Below, in pieces: positions 36,901 through 39,063 of a stretch of 39,063 bases of DNA. The translations under genes and the position numbers were made by a program. Source of the stretch: CAZFVY01 sp964522665 (lineage in GTDB: Bacteria; Verrucomicrobiota; Verrucomicrobiia; Limisphaerales; CAZFVY01). The notes under the pieces were generated by a model that saw only the letters and a program-made list of their open reading frames with translations, had not been told where the DNA came from and did no database searches. Each line of letters opens with the position of its first letter. Position 1 is the first letter of the stretch. Location: contig CAZFVY010000068.1 of assembly GCA_964522665.1 (NCBI GenBank), positions 1 to 39,063 of the forward strand, given 5' to 3'.

Positions 36901-38224
36901 CGCTCAGTCCCGCGTTCTTCACCACCCAACCGCCGGAGTCGTTGCCGCCATTCACCCCAATACTCAGGTCGGACGCCGTCATGCTCAACCCCGACGGCAG
37001 GCCCACGGCCGTCAGCGCCCCCCCGGTTGACTGGAGCGAATAGTAATAGGTACTGGCGTCACTGACGCTCTCCATCACGGCCAAACCAAATCCTCCGCTG
37101 GCCAGTTCCACGCCGATCGCGCCTGAATTGGTCGCTGGCCCGTTCAGCCCCGCGAACAAGCTGGCGCCGGTCGCTCCGATGGTCATCAGCGTAACGTTCT
37201 TGGAAGCGTTGTTATTTAAAGTGGCGGTGGTGGCGGTTTCGCTGAAGGAAAGACTGGCCGTCCCGGCATGGACATTGATGAAGGAAGAGATCGCAAGGTC
37301 GAGCTGACCCAACGACAGGCTGTAGGACTGGCCGACCACGGCGTAGGAACCGCCGACCGTGCCGATGGTGGCCGTGAGAAGCGACCCGACGGCGAGCGAA
37401 GCGGAGGTTCCGCTGATGCTGACCGAGCCCGAGGTGAAGGTGTTCCCCTGAAATTGGACGTTCGAGAACACCAAGGTGACCGAGTGGATTTGGAGCGCGC
37501 CGCCCAGCAAGACGTCACCGGCATTCACTGTCTGCGTCCCGGAAACCTGTGAACTCAGGTAATCACTCAGTTCATCGAGTATATCCTGGTTCAAATCCGT
37601 CGGTCCGCCGTTGCGAGGTCTGGACGGAGTTGGAGTCCCATCACCCGAGGGATGATTCGGGGAAGATCCGGAGGAAAGAGACGGTTGCGCAACGGATAAC
37701 CCCGCTGGCGGACCGTTCGCCGCGGTAAGCGTGTCGGTCAATTGCTGAACCATCGGAGAGCCTTGGACTTGGGACGCAGCGTTGGTGACCGAATCATTGG
37801 TGTCCCGCGCAATGGCGGTCGATCCACCAAGCAAACCGGCGCCAGCTGTCGCCCGGGATTGGGCTTCACCGGTCCCGGACTTGGCCGCTGAGTTCTGGAT
37901 TGGTCCTGCCAGGTTCTCGGAAGCGCCAGCGACGGTCGAATCAGTCTGAACTTCGGCGCTCTCCGCGGCGGCGACGCTTGAGCCAGGGTCGGACGACGGC
38001 GTCAGACCGTCGAGGATACTTCCGGTCTGGCTGGTATGATCGTAAGAAAGGCTTTGGTCGCTTTGAGCGGGCGCCGCGGTTTGCCGCTCGGAGAACCCAG
38101 ACGCCGCGACGTCCGCTCGATTGCCAAGTTGAGCCCCAGCCAACGCCAGCGGCGCGATGGAGAGATAGATCCGCGGCTCGAGTTCTTCGAGCTCGAAGCG
38201 GCGCTTTTGGAGATCGGACTTCAC
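18944..38224 (-). CDS. Giant LEPR-XLL-type surface protein with RTX, Calx-beta and SdrD_B-like domains
   Basis: The product has about 6,426 residues. The N-terminus (RRFELEELEPRIYLS) is a variant of the LEPR-XLL motif seen at the start of very large bacterial surface proteins; the XLL part reads IYL. Order along the protein, as window positions descending: Ser/Ala/Gln-rich linker (38150-37570), tandem ~127-residue beta repeats (about 36850-34200), mixed helical and beta region with hook-protein-like 'LINGAF/EINALL' units (33800-28000), RTX blocks and SdrD_B/Calx-beta tract (27435-21840), a long RTX-type tail (21460-19325) and a ~100-residue non-repetitive end. No normal signal peptide is seen. 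I start at GTG 38224, which gives VKSDLQKRRFELEELEPR and has GGGAA 7 nt upstream; the frame is open to a TTG at 38359. Likely role: calcium-stabilised adhesin or surface-layer protein. Confidence 0.88.
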   Translation of the reverse strand: MKSDLQKRRFELEELEPRIYLSIAPLALAGAQLGNRADVAASGFSERQTAAPAQSDQSLSYDHTSQTGSILDGLTPSSDPGSSVAAAESAEVQTDSTVAGASENLAGPIQNSAAKSGTGEAQSRATAGAGLLGGSTAIARDTNDSVTNAASQVQGSPMVQQLTDTLTAANGPPAGLSVAQPSLSSGSSPNHPSGDGTPTPSRPRNGGPTDLNQDILDELSDYLSSQVSGTQTVNAGDVLLGGALQIHSVTLVFSNVQFQGNTFTSGSVSISGTSASLAVGSLLTATIGTVGGSYAVVGQSYSLSLGQLDLAISSFINVHAGTASLSFSETATTATLNNNASKNVTLMTIGATGASLFAGLNGPATNSGAIGVELASGGFGLAVMESVSDASTYYYSLQSTGGALTAVGLPSGLSMTASDLSIGVNGGNDSGGWVVKNAGLSVPSGGVVLNFSGPVIQASGTVTLGVQASALSGDFVYQDQAGQIVVAASNVSCELGGGLLTATGGSAAFLLSSAGFAGGGAVNVTFDPALNSALSLSGTIDVQINTTGGAVNQTVIVNGVSQSIQETAGNYFQVSSAGGTTAFTALGVTLSGNFLFASQIDPNNPSGEIVTVAGANVGFSLGGLLVVNNGSGAFVINSDGLAGTATANASLNVQRLSVTGAFTVTLNTASAAFVSETVSVNGSSVTIPDVAAGPKLEVSATGVTAGTHAQLTLTTPGASGSLSGDFDLESQPDPNNTSARILTVAATNLSFSLGGGLLTVSNGAGAFVITSAGIAGTSTASASLTVPGLNLSGAFSVTLNTTSAAFGPETVAVNGVSITIPALAVGPYLEVVALGATSTTHAQLTMLGVVLNGDFVFASQPDPNHSSLQILTVAAANVSFNLGSNFNNVLQITSGSAAFIISSAGVAGSASVTVAVGGPTPELGLSGAFSLAINTTSVAVNETVTVAGLPVTINLAAGPYLKVTGAGVTLTFLGLTITGNFVFEQQNSLDGTQLLTVTATGVGFNFDGIVSATNGTGAFLIDDAGIAGQAQLTLTINAHGTTLSQPFNWSFNDTTQAVNQTVNVGGAPMTLNLAAGVFSTFSTTGSVGFSVAISTNGPTESLSAVLALSLVQPATGSGYVTVGVSGLTAILGGAGVTLSVTGGTGAFVITAAGCAGEVTVGAVTLGGVANIGVSATNLKLRFNNTGADVGPVSVSLSNNATDQVTIQFTGPQYHNYLAITGAANLVLADPLTLGGDFEFELSGTGASQVMNVGVSGLHFNLTIGATSVASFDEGTAQTGAFIIGGAGIVGQADLQFQTGLVGISGTIVLKLNTTGSAVSATVATALGSYAINVDAAPSFRVSVQGYLHIGTAALPFSFNVDEVTDGGGNLVELDFRRQSDNSLLVAITSAGVDASGLQSFLGNLLDPDASQFAVLLQQLGAWMKSFGNSSLFNTAIPFTGGETVGQALNWSQVFINDIYSQMVSVELPSATVTSALTGVNVSLNQVKFQIVLGNDAPVVVTLNGAYTDFNSLVNLINGAFANASIGGRVVARANKDGVLVIALTPTEIAQGTTLSLVAADAAMTGIGYSVAAGGSDMAILAGRYSTAGFFAALGNLLGANVTYSPAQQLYTFTLDLNSELFSDSSFTDLAGLVTALLPHTGQDPVSAYLWSKFSSATQATLINSTGAAQESALEQGLNLVLEQGSSVYDATRFGSIALSALTSALLEQTSPPSGPLLVQFNRLLLEDAYPSEIASTTLSRAFNFSQSAGPIANASLSGSLDLSAYAGLSLTLGFDLSASAVPTILSSAAVPAPSTGRLSAASTFSVYLDGDATGTSFTLPQSATANNTSVDQLVGEINALLATKVYTGLALSGPVSYDQLLVATKAGAGVAIAAKPAYLGIVNEVKLTALSSDPFITELGFSGKVAVDPVTHLVTVAAVADSPIKGLFIDNAQLTGSVAVATSAPIAGSLEFGFVNVSTSGGVVGTYEADGVTLNPVSLSVSLVNQTTGATRFYLSDLMNGLGAGGLASMIDGPTLTGSFLAQLNNIQATGLGFPIPLQNPQVTLWIPDITNLAYNSAPYDLNANNEGLFVTFPSLGELENLSDLSFAQIVQALQAVASNLSQLSAFSFLNQPLPFVGLSVDQMVQYAAKFTAFITAATVTGPASLQDAIIALQHAIETEFHLDPAVFSITLDDGGLLGLSATTSGGADQTLSAAPVAASATINPVGDDNAFVITSTTPGAAANNAVIRVVDNPAVLGAGVLVAWDANEKLLTINIHSGYTTPADILSVLTGSSAVPWKATVATTVADELNLVTNTLNTVIAPINTGHGPIYVSSLVTRDGSTSNPSSALIMPVGDNNNFVLSGTLPVSFNNPAGSAALNGSYVRIIGVSTISSDDARAVWDPLNKTLTIEIASEMTSAATIMNVINHAHALDPIAMPWVVLMPSPTSVPPSAEAGFRDSPSNGDDGSGQVTTVALKFHLSYSASYANDNLPFQLDLNQLVDELGDTSPAVQAFLKLATTLIVVQGSGNLNVTASATVTVDFGLDLTNPLKIRPFFYDTTGASLSATVRATNLNFEASLGSVAGIFIRGGIVTLDGDGNPVTDENSIPTPDNGATFLLGLRDTNGYGRHYFDDLLKPEVIDLRLQGGVSAVLPIFAPFASTPLGDALLNPAGFPDNALVVDIPDLQRELVNVITGSANTNTGILTSTFKAMGDTAQLHLPGPSNDLYILEPSDSATYGSSTEPFNSTYDNFTVNLVDYAQADPANSNNNPNSVTYGVPIVAWQNPVVTNGKRTADGILTIEIVSNVTTAQQVVAAINAKFPDAGHTGAGDNFTAGSLANDATTGLPALSGMVGVSPVYVSTPDFGALFNNLDFCDLITSASGPLLEGLDKLLGSIQDGLDQIVLNTRLPLIGDGLAKAADFIQDFRTGLLAELISQVQNAGDLPTVIQNDIKQAFWTTLGPGGLDILVDPATGAPLNVSQGASQLDVVFDCNTGLTANLRLKKVISLVDTSANPINFDIGVPGFGLSAGGNVQVSVGFDLRFGFGVNLTDGFYFNTSATVPELQIYFMVAIPGFHATGQLAFLQLDLTDFSGPDASSFLGQFEVFLTDPNNDGKLTFAELSSAGTTASDILHAELSADANINLHVVASFGGDSSFPSVDADFHLTWHFDLVNGAGSPQIYFDHVALDLGSFLSGSLGSILHEVQQVTEPIQPIIDLVTAPLPILSDLAGQPVTMLSLAQTFGFISPSTERFITNLAQVITLVDDLQGLEQGSDIMIPFGSFSLTYDGGGVLQTIQPLSNLSSIDLSAAISAAPASSFQSESAGFAGDLKSLDNFSIPVFDHPSMLFNLFIGKPVTLVEWRMPEFQFQFTYMQTFPLFPPLAVQLGGSIEADINLGFGYDTFGIQKYISDPSKNVTDLLDGFYIITTDAAGKSLPALSLTGAIFAGASLDGGLVDAGVNGGVSATINFFWNDNSDNDGKMRFSEIAANAAAGASCIFNMEGSVSLFLNAFLDVDLGVVTYHKTWDLGEFVLVDFAITCPQPVLGSVDASTGILTLNIGSLAGDRQVGDASDGSESFVLRDAGGSATSETIDVTFDNHMQEFKGVSSVLVVNTGAGDNVVDCRGVKVMENVAGGVGNDTFYLSDGAGSVVQCGSGNDTVIASSAATATNVTIYGGLGNDTITAGAQAITIYGGAGNNVIHGSPGNDTIFGGGGADVIYGGGGDDFIAAGPGNVTVNAGDGNNFILGDSYLFVMGDFPNVSSLVTLLRAHSDALSQYLWAEISSSTDARVTRALSVLNNPAATAPALESALVVTLNLVLQQGSSIYDASRFASGSLSAATSTLMGQNPQGQLLVELNRMLLADGYAARTSTKEITNRLPGGRDSINGGASDDIIDGGAGDDVIYGNAGNDLIIGGFGTAQIYGNGGVDLIVGGEISSVNNLAITWANAAAIRLALNAMAASFSPQGISVQGLTGGGGDLEVGGGGSDVIFGGAGADTIYGGNLVLSGQTVVTEPDGNNFIDGGPGADVIFSDDATAGVTSGATPTGTSVSSSVWFDANANGVRDANEKGFAGVTVQLWLASAPPGVGSDQKIAETTTDVNGSFQFVGLDPQSYILVFGLPSGMSFTPRNTTVVAQASNDSDANPTAGAGIGQTSAFTVAGNQSFSAVSAGFTGPVTVSIGNASATEGSSGQTPLVFPVTLSAAENAPVEVQYRTVDGTATVNAGDYVPTNGTQTLLFNPGETSKQITILANGNNTYDPNGYETFQLQIVSAQLMSAGAPMSLALSQSAATGIIINPNPVPAISIHSFDPGDNSLYSSGDFFNPTAFIAQLQNNSVLSQYVWNQFSTSTKTVLSNQNQTYTPAKVETALATALNTILQGPSLYDPTAFSGVVLSAETRYLMTQNPAGQTLIELNRMLLQDAFSSQIAPLAGAEGMPATFLVTLSNPSSHPITVDWQTDLAVTPQGTLEGAAAVPFGLPYANYTSNRGTLNFAPGVTSSVITVQTLQNGIDQPDTHFYVDLSNPSYATIAQGHGFGLIRNIDPPVSVSFAPVAGAFQTTVQTSSTSTQTVTFDVQLSSVSGQVVTVTFDTSPGTAVESVGSLSANLPDYVGVSNQVTAPGAEAGTLVFQPGEVMKQITIVINPHPQVQAADTTFFVNLLSATHATIAPDLSGTNHFAVFLHDPNTNSQVNAGPWSVAFALANYDVTEPSTIGGMTTADITLVRTPGSSDAVAVFYTSDGSAVAGQDYLATRQLVRFAPGQLSLTVPITIRNDGAFDGDETVLLSLSNPTGGPARLAPDAATLTIHESNRPQLFISPPGEPITEGANGVTVNFTVSLRDPITGLVLAPGAAHLPVTFAYQTVDLSARAGVDYVAESGAVTIPSGISTVTLPGVTVNGRLTPNLPESFALRLSQATVSNSLVPLNATLRASDSAAVAIVYDNFQQPVTGVVFYDANGNGFQDANEPGIPGATVAVTYSVEGVQESLSVVTNSAGLYTANVYLGDVSVQILANSVTSPYPGMSGAGATYSTTTNNETQTVDFRGQNGLLSFAAVGYRVNPKLPTIDPATSKDLGSGVTDSTIYGGPGDDSIAVGGGNDRVVGGSWMTATDGNAPVNSGSYDATIVASVGISGASDPIWSVDSSAVNAGGSISGKIFLNNPGAAFTGDVTVTLLDCNGNAVNSEVTSSGAYSFSGLYLNAGKDSDYVVQFDLPSGYTFLSAGSLGNTVTLGGRTSILSLNPTVPTVTNENAGVQLARYSPPGASTGFQFGESSYSVSEGVPGGFLTITVVRGNSFQDQPVALREEDGSAVHGTNYTAVSLLLDFAVGETVKTVSIPVLDTGAIQSCANPLTFTLSLRSPAGQPLDTATVYVGGQSYGSLTDDDTIHGGSGGSIIIGDSGAIGAHASYTYNSTPPASEAAVTNVTYAGGPGQDTIYAGGGATFVDGQLGDDTIYGGGDRQTLVGDLGNDVIYAGPGNEIMDGGPGHNTIISTQDVATISLSSTSQNDPNSGTMVLLGGNSTPVGTATFTNMQLAELFGGPNQNTFNLTGWDNSAFVVGGGGADLLAVQNDVNLIAKDATPPDRALYQSLYGFAADATLSLSNGSTYVLGGIAKLSLTGGPGNNLLDVSGYSGAVIFHGSPGNDTFIGGAGNDTFVFNADTQQGVETITGNGGSDTLDFSSTGTTAVTVDLGILNTPQFVTAAQNLSFVLTDDLENLKGGAGNDFLTGNGLNNVLTAGSGNATLNGGGGNDVFVAGSGHDVLNGGAGSDRFVFGPSSALATTLVFGNGGSDTLDFSAFTVPIVADLSQTNPQMITSGLQLTIPNGDVDNVIGGAGGGRLTGNGHDNGFTITGGQNTIDGAAGANTVAASADANFTLTDRLVSIDGVISTLANIQTANLTGGVGANVFNLTGFTGAGSITGGGNSGSPDDTVVVSADADFTLTDSLLTISAPSFTQVINLNGISVATLTTGPGGHTLNASGFSGTVTLNGGAGNDTLTGGSGLNILNGGAGNDQIIGGSANNTVDGGAGTNTYHKTANAYQFSLTDNSLVTYLTSLTGIEEGDTLANVQTVVLNGGTANGIFDVTGWTSGSAILNGGSGTNSVFAQAPINGGTITLTDNLITYGNSATVSLNSIQNTTLNGGAGNDRFVLGQLAVIKSVTILGRGGEDTLDFSAFSLAVTVDLSTTTPQTVDTAGLKLIQPQADVADVILGSGGGTVSFAGGAHHIVGGGGTNTVVASANSVFTLTGPLLTIDGISNTLTNIQNVILNGGPNANSFTFDPTAWSAGGTVTLNGGAGADSFVLLPSTATAPTPVTVHVNGGGGQNTLDLSHFPHGTTQQNLPSYFTLTTTGIAQIITPQFIAPNNPPWSFVSGGYSLASPASTSLMVASAPGNFDDFPGAPAWAKVFDLSLTTQALRIPQDGGALDPNRPAAAGAWVNADAMSFSLSEAPDDQNQFVTQ
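19325..21460 (-). repeat. Long C-terminal RTX-type tail (block E)
   Basis: Clear units (HGSPGNDTFIGGAGNDTFVF, NGGGGNDVFVAGSGHDVLNGGAGSDRFVF, LNGGAGNDTLTGGSGLNILNGGAGNDQIIGG) alternate with a longer recurring unit of the form L.GG...N.F..TG......GG...V.ASA...LT...L.I.G....L.NIQ. The alternation repeats many times and is a second, larger period. Confidence 0.8.
21843..22171 (-). repeat. RTX block D
   Basis: Units include DDTIHGGSGGSIIIGD, YAGGPGQDTIYAGGG, GQLGDDTIYGGGD and YAGPGNEIMDGGPGHNTI, fitting the RTX pattern with some degenerate copies. Confidence 0.8.
23000..23072 (-). repeat. RTX block C (short)
   Basis: The units IYGGPGDDSIAVGGGNDRVVGG lie between an SdrD_B-like module and the next beta module. 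Confidence 0.7.
25014..25350 (-). repeat. Dispersed helical module, copy 3
   Basis: It reads LSQYVWNQFSTST, ALATALNTILQGPSLYDPTAF, LSAETRYLMTQNPAGQTLIELNRMLLQDAFSSQIA. It interrupts the Calx-beta tract. Copies 2 and 3 share the ...LIELNRMLL.D signature most strongly. Confidence 0.8.
26190..26652 (-). repeat. RTX block B
   Basis: Units include INGGASDDIIDGGAGDDVIYGNAGNDLIIGG and later GGGGSDVIFGGAGADTIYGG and DGGPGADVIFSDD, all fitting the GGxGxD pattern. A 60-residue non-RTX segment interrupts the block. Confidence 0.85.
26690..27034 (-). repeat. Dispersed helical module, copy 2
   Basis: It reads LSQYLWAEISSST, ALVVTLNLVLQQGSSIYDASRF, LSAATSTLMGQNPQGQLLVELNRMLLADGYAAR. This copy is wedged between two RTX blocks, which suggests a defined role such as a spacer or assembly contact. 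Confidence 0.8.
27050..27435 (-). repeat. RTX (hemolysin-type calcium-binding) block A
   Basis: Nonapeptide-like units GGVGNDTFY, GSGNDTVIA, YGGLGNDTITA, HGSPGNDTIFGGGGADVIYGG and AGPGNVTVNAG match the GGxGxDxUx pattern of RTX repeats, which fold into a calcium-loaded beta-roll. Confidence 0.85.
27836..27871 (-). other. EF-hand-type calcium-binding loop 2 in the giant protein
   Basis: The loop NSDNDGKMRFSE has N1, D3, D5, G6 and E12. It resembles loop 1 and, like it, sits next to segments annotated here only as beta-rich. Position 1 is Asn instead of Asp. Confidence 0.55.
28928..28963 (-). other. EF-hand-type calcium-binding loop 1 in the giant protein
   Basis: The 12-residue loop DPNNDGKLTFAE has D1, N3, D5, G6, L8 and E12, a full match to the EF-hand loop pattern. 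It suggests calcium binding outside the RTX blocks. Confidence 0.65.
29815..31566 (-). repeat. Three copies of a 'WD..K.LTI.I' module in the giant protein
   Basis: Copies are encoded at about 31384-31566 (VLVAWDANEKLLTINIHSG), 30963-31148 (ARAVWDPLNKTLTIEIAS) and 29815-29970 (ADGILTIEIVSNVTTAQQV). Each pairs an extended strand with a following helix of the form T.A..I..VIN or AIN. No named domain is recognised. The pattern recalls flagellin/hook-type IN motifs, which is only a resemblance. Confidence 0.6.
33022..33358 (-). repeat. Dispersed helical module, copy 1
   Basis: This ~110-residue segment of the giant protein carries SAYLWSKFSSAT, ALEQGLNLVLEQGSSVYDATRF, LSALTSALLEQ and LLVQFNRLLLEDAYPSEIA. 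It has two related copies much further along the protein. It is predicted to be mainly alpha-helical among beta domains. Confidence 0.8.
34200..36850 (-). repeat. About seven tandem ~127-residue beta-rich repeats in the giant protein
   Basis: The landmark L.G[DN]F.[FY]..Q recurs near 36815, 36455, 36060, 35673, 35295, a degenerate copy near 34910, and 34525: a period of about 360-395 bp. Each unit goes on with ILTVAA.NVSF.LGG, G.GAFVI...GIAG.A, LSGAF.V.LNTT..AV..TV.V.G and AGPYL.V. I do not recognise this as a named domain; it is predicted to be all-beta. Confidence 0.75.
37570..38224 (-). other. LEPR-XLL targeting region and low-complexity linker of the giant protein
   Basis: The LEPR-like motif (ELEPRIYLSIAPLALAGAQ) is encoded around 38140-38195. 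The next ~190 residues are Ser, Ala, Thr, Gln, Gly and Pro-rich with no repeat domain, as expected for a flexible stalk. LEPR-XLL is known as an N-terminal feature of large surface proteins; its export route is not established to my knowledge. Confidence 0.75.
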
Positions 38225-38257
38225 GTCAGAATTCCCGCTTTCATCGCGGGAATGACG
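38224..38257 (-). promoter_or_regulatory. Hairpin covering the ribosome-binding region of the giant gene
   Basis: ATTCCCGC (38231-38238) and GCGGGAAT (38246-38253) form an 8-bp stem with a 7-nt loop; CGTC (38224-38227) and GACG (38254-38257) extend it across an AGA bulge. In the mRNA the GGGAA Shine-Dalgarno-like sequence lies in the stem, and the first base of the GTG start is its last paired base. The core GTCATTCCCGC...GCGGGAA also resembles widespread REP-like palindromes. Confidence 0.5.
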
Positions 38258-38359
38258 CGCAGGGTCAGATGCATCCGAGCGAAGTCGTATCGCATCAAAT
38301 ACAAGGCAACGGCGTGCTCTCTCCTCGCAAGCTCCCTTGAAAATGCGGTGGTCAAGCAA

Positions 38360-38878
38360 GCGAAGAGTCGCACCGCTACGCGCATTGTCAAGCGCTCGCG
38401 CCCGACGGCGCAGCGCAAAACCAGTTTTTGCGTACCCAACTTTGGCGCGAGACTCGACGGCAAGATCAGCTCGTCCCGTTTTGGTGAATCATCCTTAAAA
38501 CGGCGCGCGTCGTCAGATGCAAAATCCCCGGCGCCGGATGCTGGAGGGTGTCAGCGCAAGATTCACGCCGATAAGCCAGTCCGCCGCCACGTCGGCAAAC
38601 GCGGTCTTTTTCTCGTCCGCGCGTTTTCAGGCGGCGACGAAATTGCCGCGACGAAATTGCTTGCCGCCCATTTTTGGCAGCGCATAATAATTACCAGATG
38701 GCGCGTGGCGGTAGAGGTTTTCGCCGACCTTGTGGTAACGCCGGTTCCCGCTCTTGAGCGGTCCCCGCAGTTCGTGTTTTTTGCACGGTTCGAGCACGGG
38801 GTGACAAAAACAGGCGCGATGAACGAGAACACACGCCCCTCGAATCGATTGTCAAGTCATTGGCAATCAATTATTTGG
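38360..38878. other. Noncoding stretch between the giant gene and the tRNA
   Basis: These 519 bp are upstream of the giant gene (-) and the tRNA gene (+). Frames through it (for example + strand 38036-38899) run antisense into the giant gene and show no domain. On the + strand TTGCCG (38661-38666) and CATAAT (38683-38688), 16 bp apart, form a possible promoter for the tRNA. Nothing else is supported. Confidence 0.6.
38363..38391 (-). promoter_or_regulatory. Candidate promoter for the giant/exoprotein operon
   Basis: On the - strand TTGACA (38391 to 38386) matches the -35 consensus. The hexamer at 17-bp spacing (ACTCTT, 38368-38363) is a poor -10. A start here would leave about 130 nt of leader ending in the start-codon hairpin. 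Confidence 0.2.
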
Positions 38879-38953
38879 GCCAATGTAGCTCAGTGGTAGA
38901 GCAACGGTTTCGTAAACCGTCGGTCGCCGGTTCAATCCCGGCCATTGGCTCCA
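38879..38953 (+). tRNA. tRNA-Thr (anticodon CGT)
   Basis: The cloverleaf folds fully: acceptor GCCAATG/CATTGGC (38879-38885 with 38943-38949), D stem GCTC/GAGC, anticodon stem ACGGT/ACCGT with loop TTCGTAA (anticodon CGT at 38911-38913), T stem GCCGG/CCGGC with loop TTCAATC. CCA is encoded (38951-38953). G1-C72, C2-G71, G35 and U36 agree with known bacterial threonine identity elements. It reads ACG codons. Confidence 0.95.
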
Positions 38954-39025
38954 GCTTTAAGTGGCTGAATACAAAGGAGTTCTACGAACGGAGAAAAGCG
39001 AGGACTCACGAATTGAATTGCTTTC

Positions 39026-39044
39026 GTGCAACACTGGTGCAACA
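39026..39044 (+). repeat. Short direct repeat downstream of the tRNA
   Basis: GTGCAACA occurs at 39026-39033 and again at 39037-39044. The window ends soon after, so it cannot be said whether this belongs to an integration site or a coding region. Nothing else is seen between the tRNA and the window end. Confidence 0.3.
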
Positions 39045-39063
39045 GTAGAACGCATGAACGCGC

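Noticed and set aside
38036..38899. + strand frame of 287 codons upstream of and over the 5' end of the giant gene
   Set aside because: Overlaps the LEPR region in antisense and runs into the tRNA; no recognisable domain or start signal.
38860..39048. A + strand frame of 62 codons over the tRNA
   Set aside because: Its middle is simply the translated tRNA gene; no domain and no ribosome-binding site.
38954..39063. Prophage or island attachment site beside the tRNA
   Set aside because: No copy of the tRNA 3' end and no integrase can be seen in the 110 bp that remain.

Overview
This GC-rich window looks chromosomal and most probably comes from the Verrucomicrobiota (Pedosphaera/Limisphaerales type). 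The assignment is inferred from protein style: a pseudopilin with an extended pre-cleavage leader, an 'ADOP'-type ABC permease, a very large LEPR-XLL surface protein, and an exoprotein whose C-terminus ends in the 'GPWSDV...YRL' style common in that phylum. No rRNA, CRISPR array or insertion sequence was seen.

Layout. Positions 161-4036 hold three unrelated genes: a secreted pseudopilin (+), a small cupin (-) and an FtsX/MacB-type permease (-). A 487-bp intergenic stretch follows. Positions 4524-13156 hold a tight five-gene + strand operon in which every junction overlaps or is 3 bp long: TolC-like outer-membrane protein, periplasmic HlyD-type adaptor, GAF-TM-HlyD fusion, PqqD-M50 protease-HlyD fusion, and a short SecA-like ATPase. 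Converging on it, with 37 bp between the stop codons, is a two-gene - strand operon: a giant LEPR-XLL/RTX/Calx-beta protein of about 6,430 residues (38224 to 18944) and, coupled through an ATGA overlap, a 1,917-residue Sec-type exoprotein with an NHL propeller, an IgGFc-binding-like domain, HYR modules and a LamG domain. A noncoding stretch and a tRNA-Thr(CGT) close the window.

How the parts may work together (inference). The giant protein carries many RTX-type Gly/Asp repeats, as type I secretion substrates do, and TolC and HlyD-type parts lie next to it. The type I ABC ATPase is missing. In its place are a SecA-like ATPase without most of the normal SecA C-terminus and an intramembrane-protease-like M50 fusion. 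I read the locus as a candidate dedicated export and surface-display system for the LEPR-XLL giant, in which SecA-like motor plus M50/HlyD components replace the HlyB-type transporter. This is the observation most worth following up.

The giant gene also shows internal structure beyond known domains: about seven tandem units of roughly 127 residues, three dispersed copies of a ~110-residue helical module, three copies of a 'WD..K.LTI.I' module, two EF-hand loops, and a hairpin that covers the ribosome-binding region of its likely GTG start.
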